Positions 18,736-29,034 of a stretch of 64,000 nucleotides of DNA are shown here, one piece after another. Location: assembly GCA_905116865.2 (NCBI GenBank), contig CAJHNH020008537.1, positions 543,882 through 607,881 on the forward strand, read 5' to 3'. The translations under genes and the position numbers were made by a program. Position 1 is the first letter of the stretch, and each line of letters opens with the position of its first letter. Source of the stretch: Candidula unifasciata. Its lineage: Eukaryota; Mollusca; Gastropoda; Stylommatophora; Geomitridae. The notes under the pieces are model-generated. The model ran no database searches. It was not told the origin of the DNA and was given only the letters and a program-made list of their open reading frames with translations.

Positions 18736-18855
18736 ATGGCAGACCTAGAGTTGAGGCTTCAAAATCCCTTGAAGGAATATACCTTTGTGAACCATGAAGA
18801 TGAAAAACAGATCTATTTTGATCTGAGCTGGTTAGCAACGTGTCCCACAAGCTGA
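18736..18855 (+). CDS. Possible first coding exon, unrecognised product
   Basis: An ATG in good context (gaaATGg) opens a 39-codon frame beginning Met-Ala-Asp-Leu-Glu-Leu-Arg-Leu-Gln-Asn-Pro-Leu-Lys and continuing with mixed, protein-like composition (Phe-Val-Asn-His-Glu-Asp-Glu-Lys-Gln). It then runs into the 32-bp minisatellite, where TGA (18853-18855) ends it. A GTTAGC donor at about 18830 would splice before the array. It is not similar to any family I recognise. It could be a true first exon or the broken end of a gene destroyed by array growth. Confidence 0.3.
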   Translation: MADLELRLQNPLKEYTFVNHEDEKQIYFDLSWLATCPTS

Positions 18856-20305
18856 GCTGATCAACTACTTCCTGTCCCACAAGCTGAGCTGATCAACAAC
18901 TTCCTGTCCCACAAACTGAGCTGATCAACTACTTCCTGTCCCACAAGCCGAGCTGATCAACAAATTCCTGTCCCACAAGCTGAGCTGATCAACAACTACC
19001 TGTCCCACAAACTGAGCTGATCAACTACTTTCTGTCCCACAAGCTGAGCTGATCAACTACTTCCTGTCCCACAAGCTGAGCTGAGCAACAACTTCTTGTC
19101 CCACAAGCTGAGCTGGTCAACTTCCTGTCCCACAAGCTGAGCTGATCAACAAATTCCTGTCCCACAAGCTGAGCTGATCAACAACTTCCTGTCCCACAAG
19201 CTGACCCTGACCTGGTCAACAACTTCCTGTCCCACAAGCTGACCTGGTCAACAACTTCCTGTCTCACAAGCTGACCTGGTCAACAACTTCCTGTCTCACA
19301 AGCTGACCCTGACCTGGTCAACAACTTCCTGTCTCACAAGCTGAGCTGATCAACAACTTCCTGTCCCACAAGCTGAGCTGATCAACAACTTCCTGTCTCA
19401 CAAGCTGAGCTGGTCAACAACTTCCTGTCCCACAAGCTGAGCTGGTCAACTTCCTGTCCCACAAGCTGAGCTGGTCAACAAATTCCTGTCCCACAAGCTG
19501 ATCTGGTCAACAACTTCCTGTCTCACAAGCTGAGCTGATCAACAACTTCCTGTCCCACAAGCTGAGCTGATCAACAACTTCCTGTCTCACAAGCTGAGCT
19601 GGTCAACAACTTCCTGTCCCACAAGCTGAGCTGATCAACAACTTCCTGTCCCACAAGCTGAGCTGATCAACAACTTCCTGTCCCACAAGCTGAGCTGGTC
19701 AACAACTTCCTGTCCCACAAGCTGAGCTGGTCAACTTCCTGTCCCACAAGCTGAGCTGAGCAACAACTTCCTGTCCCACAAGCTGAGCTGGTCAACAACT
19801 TCCTGTCCCACAAGCTGAGCTGGTCAACTTCCTGTCCCACAAGCTGAGGTGATCAACAACTTCCTGTCCCACAAGCTGAGCTGGTCAACAACTACCTGTC
19901 TCACAAGCTGAGGTGATCAACAACTTCCTGTCCCACAAGCTGAGCTGATCAACAAATTCCTGTCCCACAAACTGAGCTGGTCAACAACTTCCTGTCTCAC
20001 AAGCTGAGGTGATCAACAACTTCCTGTCCCACAAGCTGAGGTGATCAACAAGTTCCTGTCCCACAAGCTGAGTTGATCAACAAGTTCCTGTCCCACAAGC
20101 TGAGCTGATCAACTACTTCCTGTCCCACAAGCTGAGCTGAGCAACAACTTCCTGTCTCACAAGCTGAGCTGGTCAACAACTTCCTGTCCCACAAGCTGAG
20201 GTGATCAACAACTTCCTGTCCCACAAGCTGAACTGATCAACAACTTCCTGTCCCATAAGCTGAGGTGATCAACAACTTCCTGTCCCACAAGCTGAGCTGA
20301 TCAAC
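18840..20305 (+). repeat. 32-bp minisatellite, about 45-47 copies
   Basis: Consensus unit acttcctgtcccacaagctg followed by agctgatcaaca. Variants include short forms lacking aacaactt-type segments, gagctggtcaac and gaggtgatcaac, and a ctgaccctgacctgg longer form. More heterogeneous than the WDR55 intron arrays, so older. Confidence 0.95.
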
Positions 20306-20309
20306 AAGA

Positions 20310-20470
20310 AGTTGAACAGGGATGTGTTGGGACACAGGAAGAAGTTGAACAGGGATGTGTTGGGACAAAGGAAGAAAAAGTTGAACAGGGAGGTTTTGAG
20401 ACAAATGAAGAAGTTGAACAGGGATGTTTTGGGACAAAGGAAGAAGAAGTTGAACTGGGATGTGTTGAGC
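20310..20470 (+). repeat. 33/36-bp tandem repeat, about five copies, length changes in multiples of three
   Basis: Unit gttgaacagggatgtgttgg followed by gacaaaggaagaa; units are 33 or 36 bp, differing by whole GAA codons. Open in more than one frame on both strands, so coding cannot be inferred from openness alone. Confidence 0.8.
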
Positions 20471-20478
20471 CTCAGGAT

Positions 20479-20838
20479 TTAGGGCCGCATGGCTAGTGTA
20501 GTCACCATGAAATGGGCAGGTTTATCATCACCAAGTACCTTGCCGACATGCTTGGGTGATTCTCTCTGTCCACAAACTGCCACCTCCAACAGCACCAGTT
20601 TCCTTCGATGCAACGACAAACAGCTGTCAAAAATCTTCTTCTGTTGGCTTCCCTGATCTCTGTTTCCACAAATCTGACAAGTCTTCCCAGCAGGTTCCAG
20701 TTTCTTTCCTCTCACGACTTTGTTAAGAAAAAAATGATGACGGCTCTTTCCAATATTTGCGTTAGGTCTTCTTCAGGCTCTCGCCTTTTTCAAAACATCA
20801 GGATGATTCATTTCGGCTATCAAAGGGGTGTTAGGCAT
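20479..20838 (-). pseudogene. Possible coding sequence with one in-frame TGA, Cys-rich motif, unrecognised
   Basis: From ATG at 20838 (context aacaATGc) the minus strand reads Met-Pro-Asn-Thr-Pro-Leu-Ile-Ala-Glu-Met-Asn-His-Pro-Asp for 21 codons. TGA comes next (20773-20775), then the frame stays open for about 97 codons to TAA at 20479. The continuation has a Cys-x2-Cys motif (Thr-Cys-Gln-Ile-Cys-Gly-Asn-Arg-Asp) and Ile-Phe-Asp-Ser-Cys-Leu-Ser-Leu-His-Arg-Arg-Lys. The composition is protein-like and the TGA follows GCC, so it could be a mutated CGA (CpG decay). An acceptor-like tttttttcttaacaaag at about 20718 offers another explanation, an exon start downstream of the TGA. Family not recognised. 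Confidence 0.35.
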
Positions 20839-20839
20839 T

Positions 20840-22220
20840 GTTGAGGAAAAACCATATTTCTAAGGCCTCAAGAAGTTGTTTCGGTTGTTTAGTAATTGTT
20901 CAGTGCAGACAGGGCCTATTTAGGCTAACTGCAACATGTGCAGCTGCACGGCACAATTCTGAAAGCTGAGAAAAAGAACGATTGAAAACAATAGAAGTAT
21001 CTTTCTGGCTTTTATCAGTTTGAAAGTATTGTCTTGTACCTCGCATTATTGTTCAATTAGGAACCCACATTGCTCAGTTGTTTTATCTGCCGTGTATTCC
21101 ATTCAGTTTAAATACTTTAATACAGTTTAAAACTCCCATTAGTAATTTCACAATTTATTGTTGGTAGTCCGTGAACGAACGGCGAGCCTGAATTGTAGCC
21201 GATAGGTCAAAGGTGGCATAAAACGATTGCACACAAGGACTACATCCTAACTACCCTTTGGTCCTGCAAATGCTAAAGAAAATGGGTAATGAACGCAGAA
21301 GAATCCTTTAAAAAAAGTGTTACACATGTCACCAATAAGTAGAAGTTTTCAAAACTATTTGAAGATATTGAGCGTGGTAATCTGTAAACACAAGCAGAGC
21401 GAAGCATTTGAAAAGAATGCATTCGCTGTGCCTAAAAATAATATGTATTGGATGACTCATTCCATGATCTGTATCACTGAGACTTACGGGAAAATTTGAC
21501 GTGGACTTAGCTTTAAAATAGGCCATTCGGGTTATAAAGTAACACTCCTACCCATTTTTTTTTTCATTTTCCAAATGCTGTTTTTAGTTACTGTATTCAT
21601 ATCCTGGCATATAGAACGCTGCGAGGCGCACATAGAACCAGTGGAATATAACTAGACTTTTCGAGAACAAGTTACTGCAGGCATGGTGATTATGTGCATA
21701 TATACGGGACTGTGTCAGAACCGGAAGTGACTAGCTTTAGTTGTCTTGCAATGACAGGGTTAATTTTGCCTCCGTAAAGAAGAATGAAAAAAAAAAAAAA
21801 AACTTCCGTCGCCCTCCTGGGGATTTGAAATCTATGGCATTACTAAATCGACAGAAGTAGACAGAGTCTGTCGGTAGGTTTCATTGCACTGGGCTTAACA
21901 CCAGAGTTCTCTTGAGGAGCTCGGATGTGTCCATCGTAGTTGTAATTAAAGTAGCCAGATTTTGTTAGCTCGCCTAGGAGATGGCAAGGCCGCGCACGTT
22001 TACAAATATCTTCCATTTGGGACTGGTGAAGAGCTCTGTATGTCTCAAATTGGATTGTGGCTTCGTCAGTGTTCTCATCTGATCGAAGTTCTGTCAGACA
22101 GGAAATTTTTATTGTTTAAGGAAAAATTATAAGCAAAGATAGGGCAATAAAGGCATAAGGTATGATTAGCAGTCACAAAAGAAGAGAAAAAAAAAAACCA
22201 GGAAAGATTAATCTCCAGGC
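20840..22220. other. Unannotated intergenic sequence
   Basis: No gene or clear repeat family recognised. Contains an A17 run at about 21787 and an A-rich run at about 22188. Confidence 0.4.
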
Positions 22221-22224
22221 AATA

Positions 22225-22570
22225 TACAAGCTGAGCTGAGTTGACCGACATAACAGCACTCAGGACATTCACATAAGTGTTTCGTCTCTCATCATTAACA
22301 GCCCATACAGGTTCCAGTTCTGACGGTACCAGTGGCAGCTTTTATTGATTGCTCGTTTTGCCTTTCGCTGAGTGTCGGCCAGATCTCCCCATCACTCCCG
22401 GCGGCATCAGTCTCTCCAGACTATGACGATCTACTTGTGCTTCCGTACTGCTCACTCATTCCCAAAGGGCATTGACGTCAGCTAGCTCGGCATGCATCAG
22501 TTCACCCCTAACTTGTGCAGAACCAGGAGATCTATCTGCTTCTTTGTTTCCTAACACACCTGTTTAACCT
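22225..22570 (-). pseudogene. LINE RNase H C-terminal fragment (family I)
   Basis: Minus-strand match to the 44.64-44.97-kb copy: ends near gagctgagttga, with cattcccaaagggcat, gcagaaccaggagatctatc and the tgccagtagtagaacc-type blocks in the same order. Open frame lost. Confidence 0.65.
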
Positions 22571-22842
22571 GGAGACAAGGATACAAATGACGCTAACAAA
22601 CCAGGACCACTGACAAACAAACTGAAAGCAATGGTGGCCACAACAGGATCCGTTTCTTGTGTTTAAAAAAATGTGGCCAAAAATCACGAATGCATCTGTC
22701 TGATGTTTGAGATAAATTATTTTGATGTTGAATCTCTCTCTGTCCACCTGTCACCTCTTAAGTAACATGTTTTTGTGTCTTAGTCTTGTTCAGATTCTGT
22801 GATTACTTGTCTTATACCTGAGTCCCCTTCTGTCATTGATAT

Positions 22843-23052
22843 GTAGCTCTGAGAAAGAAAGGATATGGGGTTTGGCAGTAGCTCTGAGAAAGAAAGGATA
22901 TGGGGTTTGGCAGTAGCTCTGAGAAAGAAAGGATATGGGGTTTGGCAGTAGCTCTTAGAAAGAAAGGATATGGGGTTTGGCAGGAGCTCTGAGAAAGAAA
23001 GGATATGGGGTTTGGCAGTAGCTCTGAGAAAGAAAGGATATGGGGTTTGGCA
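22843..23052 (+). repeat. 35-bp minisatellite, six copies
   Basis: Exactly 210 bp; unit begins gtagctctgagaaagaaagg. Only single-base differences (gtagctctta, gcaggagctc). Confidence 0.95.
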
Positions 23053-23129
23053 AAGTGGTCTCTGTGTCGAAGTAGTCAAGCCGTTTGCCTCATGGTTATG
23101 AATTAATCAAGTAGCAAAAAGTGTATTGA

Positions 23130-23336
23130 TCGGCACATAGAAAGAGTAGAAATATAGAAGAATACACTAGACATAAAAATCGAAAGCTGTAGTTACCGTG
23201 CCGGGAACTGAACCTGTCACCTCCAGACGGTGAGTTCACCTCGCCATGGATACAAATGCACTACGGTTACTATAGTTTTCGATTTTTATGTTTTCTAATG
23301 TGTTCTTCTATCTTTCTACTTCTTTCTATGAGCACT
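23130..23336. repeat. Foldback (inverted-repeat) element with tRNA-like core
   Basis: Arms of about 70-75 bp (23131-23205 and 23262-23336) are reverse complements at roughly 85% by eye; both hold cataaaaatcgaaa or its complement. The loop on the minus strand has a B-box-like acaggttcagttccc and an A-box-like tggcgaggtgaac. Probably a short non-autonomous element. Confidence 0.6.
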
Positions 23337-23771
23337 AGACTAAACTATTTTAAAAAAATGGTTCCATAAAACTACAGAAAAATTATGCGATGAAACAATA
23401 AAGAATTTTGGACGAAATGATGCTCTGTATACTGAGATGAAGCCCAAAAGGAAAAATGGTGAGCTGTGGCTCTAATACAAGAGCATTCATTGGATGCAGT
23501 TTTATTTAAAAAAGGATGAGGTGAAACTGTATAAATAAGGGGTGAGACACAGAACTGAGGCACCATCAGAATGAAGCATGCATCGTGGCCCTATGTAAGA
23601 ATCCTAACATCTAGTACAGACAGTGTTTGCTTTAGAAAAAAGACACAACAGCATTAGAAGCAGAAACAGAAAACAGACACATTAAATCTCATTATAACTC
23701 TAATAATTTAAATGCTATTGAAAAAAATATATAATAACGAAGTTGAACAGGATACAGCCTGTTGTAAACAT

Positions 23772-23986
23772 CTAACTTGTCTCACCAATGTACAGCTCTT
23801 CCTCATCGTCACATATCTCACTCTCCCGTCCCTCTTGTTCCTTCAATCGCCGCTCCTCCGACGAGTTGACCGCTCCATTTACCATTTTAAGTGTTTCCCC
23901 TTTGCTGGCAATATCCATCTTCACTGGACCAGGGATGAGGTTTTCTGACGACTTATTTTTGGGGCTTCCGGCCAGTTTGGTTGTGT
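23772..23986 (-). CDS. Probable terminal exon of an unidentified minus-strand gene
   Basis: Minus strand: a pyrimidine-rich acceptor ending caactccccag (at 23987), then 2 bases plus 71 codons ending in TAG at 23772. The residues have ordinary coding character: Thr-Thr-Lys-Leu-Ala-Gly-Ser-Pro, Asn-Leu-Ile-Pro-Gly-Pro-Val-Lys, then Ser-Ser-Glu-Glu-Arg-Arg-Leu-Lys-Glu and an acidic end Asp-Asp-Glu-Glu-Glu-Leu-Tyr-Ile-Gly-Glu-Thr-Ser. The two-base start matches the one-base end of the 25.2-kb exon. An AATAAA on the minus strand occurs near 23500. Family not recognised; likely intracellular and mostly disordered at this end. Confidence 0.45.
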
Positions 23987-24234
23987 CTGGGGAGTTGGAG
24001 CGGGTTAATCGTGTTAGAGAGGTGAATGAACAAGCGAACGAGCCCTATTTCTAAAGGATCACAAACTCGGCGTGCAGGCCCATCTTACAATCGGCACTTT
24101 CACATGTTAATCTCTAACACAGAAAAGATAAACGAAACGAAAAGTAGAAACAGTCAGTTTATCAATTTTACGACACAAGCGACAATGGAACGCTGCGGCT
24201 AGGAAGCCTTTATCAGCACATTACATAAATCTTT

Positions 24235-24320
24235 AATACAGCAAATAGGAACAAGACTCGAACTCCACTGTCTGCCAGAAAGCTGGTTATCGCCTTATAG
24301 GCAATGGCTCATTGGCAGTT
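24235..24320 (-). repeat. tRNA-like repeat fragment
   Basis: On the minus strand a B-box-like gtggagttcgagtcttgttc preceded by a weak A-box-like gcctataaggcgataacc. Isolated; likely a SINE head rather than a functional tRNA because no cloverleaf is evident. Confidence 0.35.
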
Positions 24321-24919
24321 CCATGACAGACGTGTATATCTCAAACACAACTAACCCAACACAGTCGAAGCATAAACAGCAGGTTTTATTGTAATTACAA
24401 CAAGCATTGGGCAGTTTGCCACAGAGACGGTCTGTGTTTCTAACTCCGCCACAAATCTGCCGGGTGCTTCACAATCACCACCCATGTACTGGCCTCACTG
24501 TTGCTAACCGGGTCCGAAACAACAGTCTCCAATATAAGCTCTTTCTCGAGCCCTTGCAACTTACACTTCAAATGCGGTGGCTCTTTCCGTTCGTTTAATT
24601 TTCATATTATAGACTTGTATGTGGCCGGAGTTTACATTCTTTTCCTGTCTAGTTAATATCATGTATTCTGTCTTATCTTGATTGATAACTAGTCCCATTC
24701 TCTGAGCTGATTTTTTTCAAGACATTCAGTGTTTTAACTTTTACCATTGCATCCTTCATATACAGTGTAGATAAGCCAAACAGTCAGCAGTGATTAAACT
24801 CTAATCACGGCAGAAATGCAAGGTTGGGCCAGACTTGTTGCACCATCAATAACTTTTGTGCCTCGCTGTGGCTGTATGTCCAGTCAGAGGGAAGCACATC
24901 CTTTCTTGCCTAACAGCAG

Positions 24920-25092
24920 ATCAAAGCTTCTTGTTTCGGGGTGAAGGCATCCTTTTTGTCACTGAGAGTTGAATCAAAGCTTCTTGTTTCGGGGTGAAGG
25001 CATCCTTTTTGTCACTGAGAGTTGAATCAAAGCTTCTTGTTTCGGGGTGAAGGCATCCTTTTTATGTCACTGAGAGTTGAATCAAAGCTTCT
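24920..25092 (+). repeat. 53-bp tandem repeat, just over three copies
   Basis: Unit begins atcaaagcttcttgtttcgg; starts at about 24920, 24973, 25026 and a partial at 25079. Confidence 0.9.
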
Positions 25093-25212
25093 CGTCTGTT
25101 CGCTGCCGTATCGGGCGATGGAAAACAGTCACTGTCCTGGCCTCAGAGAGATACTCTGAATATCTCTTCCTAGCTAGCTTCTGGGTCCAAAAGCTTCTTG
25201 TGCCCAACTTAC

Positions 25213-25335
25213 TCTGCTCTTTACTCAGAGTACAGTGTTGCCATCTGAACAAACCATGCTGGTCAAAGTCTATGGTCTCACAAATGTCCTCTATCACATT
25301 AGGCGTGTTTATGGAAATATTGGTTAACGCTTTAG
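25213..25335 (-). CDS. Probable internal exon of the unidentified minus-strand gene
   Basis: Minus strand: acceptor ccatgcagcacag before 25335, 123 bp, donor GTAAGT at 25212-25207. Two leading bases, 40 codons and one trailing base, so it joins both neighbours in frame. Product includes Ala-Leu-Thr-Asn-Ile-Ser-Ile-Asn-Thr-Pro-Asn-Val-Ile-Glu-Asp-Ile-Cys-Glu-Thr and Phe-Asp-Gln-His-Gly-Leu-Phe-Arg-Trp. The frame is also open beyond the donor to about 25082, so intron retention would add some 44 residues. Not a family I recognise. Confidence 0.42.
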
Positions 25336-26208
25336 CTGTGCTGCATGGAGTTTTGAGGTTTTAACGCCCCCATAAGCTTGATGTGTTAATGTTAATTTTG
25401 TGTATAGTCTGTTTGAACTAAACTAATCTTGTGCTTGAGCCAAACAAACCTTGACATGCTGTTTCTGACTGGACTAACTGTGGCACATGACACTAGACAT
25501 CTTCAACTATCTGGCCACATGGTTTACAGCAAATACTTAGCGGCCTATGATGTTAAGAAGATCAAGGGGCTTTTGTGTTACGCACATATTAGAAAGGTAG
25601 GTCAGGTAGATAAACCGGCTCTACTTCCAGCTCTGCCTTTTTCTCATCTTTAAAGAAAAATAATATAACAGACCAGGAATACGCCTAGTGCCAAGTTTGG
25701 ACGGATAATAAAGTGGCAAGTTTAAGAGACGTTTTTAGTTGGTAAATAACAAAGAAGTCGTCCTTTTTCATAGAAGCCTAGCAGAAAACGTCTGACTTTT
25801 ATGCTGCCATTTAGGTTGACTTGTTCAAGGAAGCTAACTCTGAACAGGCGTCTGCCATAAATATATATTACAGACTACTCCTAGCAACATGTCCTTATCT
25901 CTAAACAGTAAAAATTAAAGCAGATGTCCATAATACCCTTAGAGAAAATATAGTGGGAAAACCTAGTATAATTTTCTAAATACATCATGAAAAAACCTAT
26001 ATCAGAGGGGTTGAGGTAGTGCAGAGTATTAACGGTTATGGTTCCAGAGCTATGTATCTGTAGACGCTTTCACAGCTGATGCCTACCGGTTTTCCTATTA
26101 TAAGGACCAAAGTACAAGGGTTCAAATTGAATAAAACGATTGGTGCCATTGCTTTGAGCCATGAGTTCCAGAGAAGTAAGTGGCGAGCTTGGGTTGCCAC
26201 ATCCTCAG

Positions 26209-26495
26209 TAAGTAAGTAAGTAAGTAAAGGACCCTTTTCCACGCCTAATGGCGTATAGGGCATATAGGGCTAGACCTTTATTTTTATAGACCAATCGGCA
26301 CAATATGGGTGATATGGTCAGTATCACGCCGGCCGCCTATACCTCCCGGGACTGCTCCAGGTACCCACTCAAAGCTGGGTCGACCTGGGAGCCAAAGTCA
26401 TTTTTGAAGAAAAAAAAGTCCGGCTCCGCCAGAGAGCGAACCCACGACCTTTCGATCCGCGGCGAGCGTCTAGCCGCTCGGCCACGGCGACTCCC
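26209..26495 (-). mobile_element. Full-length tRNA-headed SINE (family 1)
   Basis: Minus strand: a head with a tRNA Ser/Leu-like A box gtggccgagcggctagacg and B box gtcgtgggttcgctc, then the body with gtgatactgaccatatcacc and gccctatatgccctatacgcc, ending in (TTAC)n (plus strand agtaagtaagtaagtaa at 26209-26227). This copy defines the family; others lie at 18.2, 57.2, 61.0 and 63.0 kb. Confidence 0.8.
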
Positions 26496-27605
26496 ACATC
26501 CTCAGTACGGTACTGAAAACCCAGTTCAATAGTCGGGCGATGTCTCTGAGGGTTGGATATATCAGGGTTTATGGCTGGGGTAGAGAAACTCGGACAGTCT
26601 ACCAGTTTGTCTGTTACACGGCCACCCATACTGTCCCCTCACCCACAGCTCGCACATGAACCCTGTAAATAAGAAAGCTTTCGTTGACTTGTACGAGAAG
26701 AACAAAGAGATTCCTAGTTTCTGAGGGAGGAGGTGGGGGTCAAGGTAATGAAGATATGGGAGTTTGAGTTGGGAAACCTGAAAAAGTCTTCTCCTTATTA
26801 ACCCTGTAAATAAAAAAAAATAAAAAACATTTTTTTGACTTGTGCGAGAAGACCAAAGATATTCCTAGTTTCTGAGGAATGAGGTTGTTCCCAGTAAAAG
26901 TTCTATATATGTATTATATATCGACTTATTGTTATTTGTATATATCTAACGGTTCAGCTGTACGTCTGTTTGATTGTATGTGTATGTTTGCTCAAGTCTC
27001 TAACTATTCAACTAACTATTTGTTCTGTTGACTAAATGATTGTTAAACCTCTAACAAGCTGTGTGTTTAGAGACACTAGATAAGACAAAAGGTTGAGCAA
27101 GAGCTTAGATTCAACGTTAGTAGCTGATTTAGAAGAGAGCTGCTACAAGGGTTGCTCCATGACCTCCAGGCCCATCATGCAGACATGCAAGAACCTCGAC
27201 TAACTTCATTTGACCCCTGAGTCACGTGTCCGGAGCTGCGAGCAGCCTCAAATAGAAAAAAAAAAAAGATGCCAACTCGGCCGGTTTTCCATCGATTGGT
27301 TGGGCAGCGGAAATCATTTCTTTCTTTTATGAAGTCATACATCCGTGAAGTGTTTCCTTATTACATCATCTGAACCACCTTTAGCTAAGGTTAAAGAAAT
27401 GCCAGAAAAATTATACCCGTAAAACTTTACTTTACTACTGACATCCTAATTCAATAAATACCTAAAAAATCGCCTTTTATGAATCCGTGTTTTAGGAAAA
27501 GAGCGGGATGTGAGTCGTAGGCGAAGAAGGAGGCATAGATAAATGGTCTATTCTTTTTTTTTTCTAAAATAGGGTCAAGAACCCTGACAGAGAAAAGGTA
27601 CTTAC

Positions 27606-27775
27606 TCAGTTGAGGGGAGCTCTCCAACCTCTGTTTGATCAACTGTTTGACCTCTTTGGCTAGCTGGCTGTAAGGGTTGGGTTGCTGTGAGACTGTGTTT
27701 GCATTTGCTGACCTGCTGGAGGTGCAATCACTGCTGCTCCCTGTTGATAGCGACCCACAACATTTGTTATTTGTC
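27606..27775 (-). CDS. Probable exon of the unidentified minus-strand gene
   Basis: Minus strand: acceptor caatgtttag before 27775, 170 bp (1 + 56 codons + 1), donor GTAAGT at 27605-27600. Product is Ser/Asn/Gln-rich, then Tyr-Ser-Gln-Leu-Ala-Lys-Glu-Val-Lys-Gln-Leu-Ile-Lys-Gln-Arg-Leu-Glu-Ser-Ser-Pro-like, an amphipathic helix. The single trailing base joins the two leading bases of 25335 in frame. The first half of this exon with its acceptor intron is duplicated at 28.84 kb. Start exon not established. Confidence 0.42.
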
Positions 27776-27846
27776 CTAAACATTGTTTGCCTTACGATCT
27801 AAAGGTCATGGATTCGTTTTACGGACACCTTATATATTTTACGAAG
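27707..27846. repeat. Segmental duplication, copy A (exon half plus intron)
   Basis: About 140 bp matching 28836-28975 at roughly 80-85% by eye; shared blocks include tttgttatttgtcctaaaca and ttttacggacacctta. Confidence 0.8.
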
Positions 27847-28329
27847 GCATATTTTACTTCGACAACCATAGATCGTCGTCTGTGCTGTGAAGTTCGTGTT
27901 TTATGCGACACTCTCGGCAGACGGCTAGCCGTTCTGTGGTAAACGACTGAGTCATGTGGGATAACCTTATGCAATGAAGTTGGTCCTTCCGATATAACGT
28001 TCGCTTAAATGGGTACCAGGGAATGCCCTGTGAAGTAAAGGCGACCGCTAAAAATACGTGTAGCGTCATATGCCCGATTCATCTAACAGGAGTAACAGAA
28101 ATAGGTCATTGCGAGTGAAGGCGACTGGTAACAAATGAGTCTAGCCATTAATTGAGCTAGAGAATTCTTAAAATCTATATAAATCCTATCCTGATATGCG
28201 GAAGTGAACCATGGACAGCTGGTTGATTAATAAACAATTATTCGGAAGCGGCAGAAATCTGGTTTTATAAACGAATGATGAGAATACTCTATACAGATAA
28301 AAAGAGTAATGGAGATGTCTTGAAATAAA

Positions 28330-28560
28330 CTAGCTCCAGAATTGAACTGACTGTTCACATCTGTGAGAGACAATCATCAGGATACAGCATCATGACAGTG
28401 GGAAAGTTGGAGGGGAAGAGAGGCAGAGGGACTTCAAGAGAGCAGATGCTGGACAGTCTGACATCATGTCGTGCAAGATCATCTGTCATAGATGTTTGAT
28501 AGTACACGAGACAGAAGGTTGTGGCTAGACATGACTGCTAAAGCCAGACTTTAGGAATAA
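28330..28560 (+). pseudogene. LINE ORF2 C-terminal remnant
   Basis: Plus frames include Thr-Val-Gly-Lys-Leu-Glu-Gly-Lys-Arg-Gly-Arg-Gly-Thr-Ser-Arg-Glu-Gln-Met-Leu-Asp and then Asp-Arg-Arg-Leu-Trp-Leu-Asp-Met-Thr. Same family as the minus-strand copy at 42.5-42.9 kb. Frameshifted near 28490. Confidence 0.7.
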
Positions 28561-28835
28561 GAAGCATTACATTCCTGATGCTATCTAAATCGGTGTCATG
28601 GGAAGTTAAGGCAACCCGTAATATTATGAGTCTAACAGCATTCAGTAATAGCATTTGATTTTCCATCTTCTAGCCATTTAAGCAACTGTCACTATTACGA
28701 CTACTGCTGCTGCCACTAATACTATTGCTGCAACTACTGTGACTTCATACAACTATTACAATTACTAATGAGTAATTGTAATAGTCTAATTTCTTTGTAA
28801 GTGTAATGAGTAAGTGAGTGAAATTGCTGACCCGC

Positions 28836-28975
28836 CGGAGGTGCAATCACTACTGCTTCCGGTTGATAGCGGCCGACACCGTTTGTTATTTGTCCTAAAC
28901 ATTGTTTGTCCCAAGTTCTAAAGGTCGAGGATTAGTTTTACGGACACCTTATTTATTTTACGTCTGCCTTTTTTC
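28836..28975. repeat. Segmental duplication, copy B
   Basis: Partner of 27707-27846. Contains the acceptor and the first ~65 bp of the exon without stops, but lacks the exon's second half and donor, so it is an exon fossil. Confidence 0.75.
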
Positions 28976-29034
28976 GACAAGGAAGAACAAAACAATGTGC
29001 AACGTAAAACAGTCACCATAGGCCCACCTGATGA

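Noticed and set aside
24390..24610. Minus-strand frame reading Leu-Ile-Leu-Glu-Thr-Val-Val-Ser-Asp-Pro-Val
   Set aside because: Protein-like but only about 45 codons, with no acceptor between the upstream stop and the frame and a phase that does not fit the neighbouring exon chain.
25429..25653. Plus-strand frame of 74 codons
   Set aside because: Opposite strand to the candidate gene intron; no motif, no splice context, no second exon.
26440..26495. Functional tRNA gene (good A and B boxes, minus strand)
   Set aside because: The tRNA-like part continues into the SINE body and the same body recurs at four other sites.
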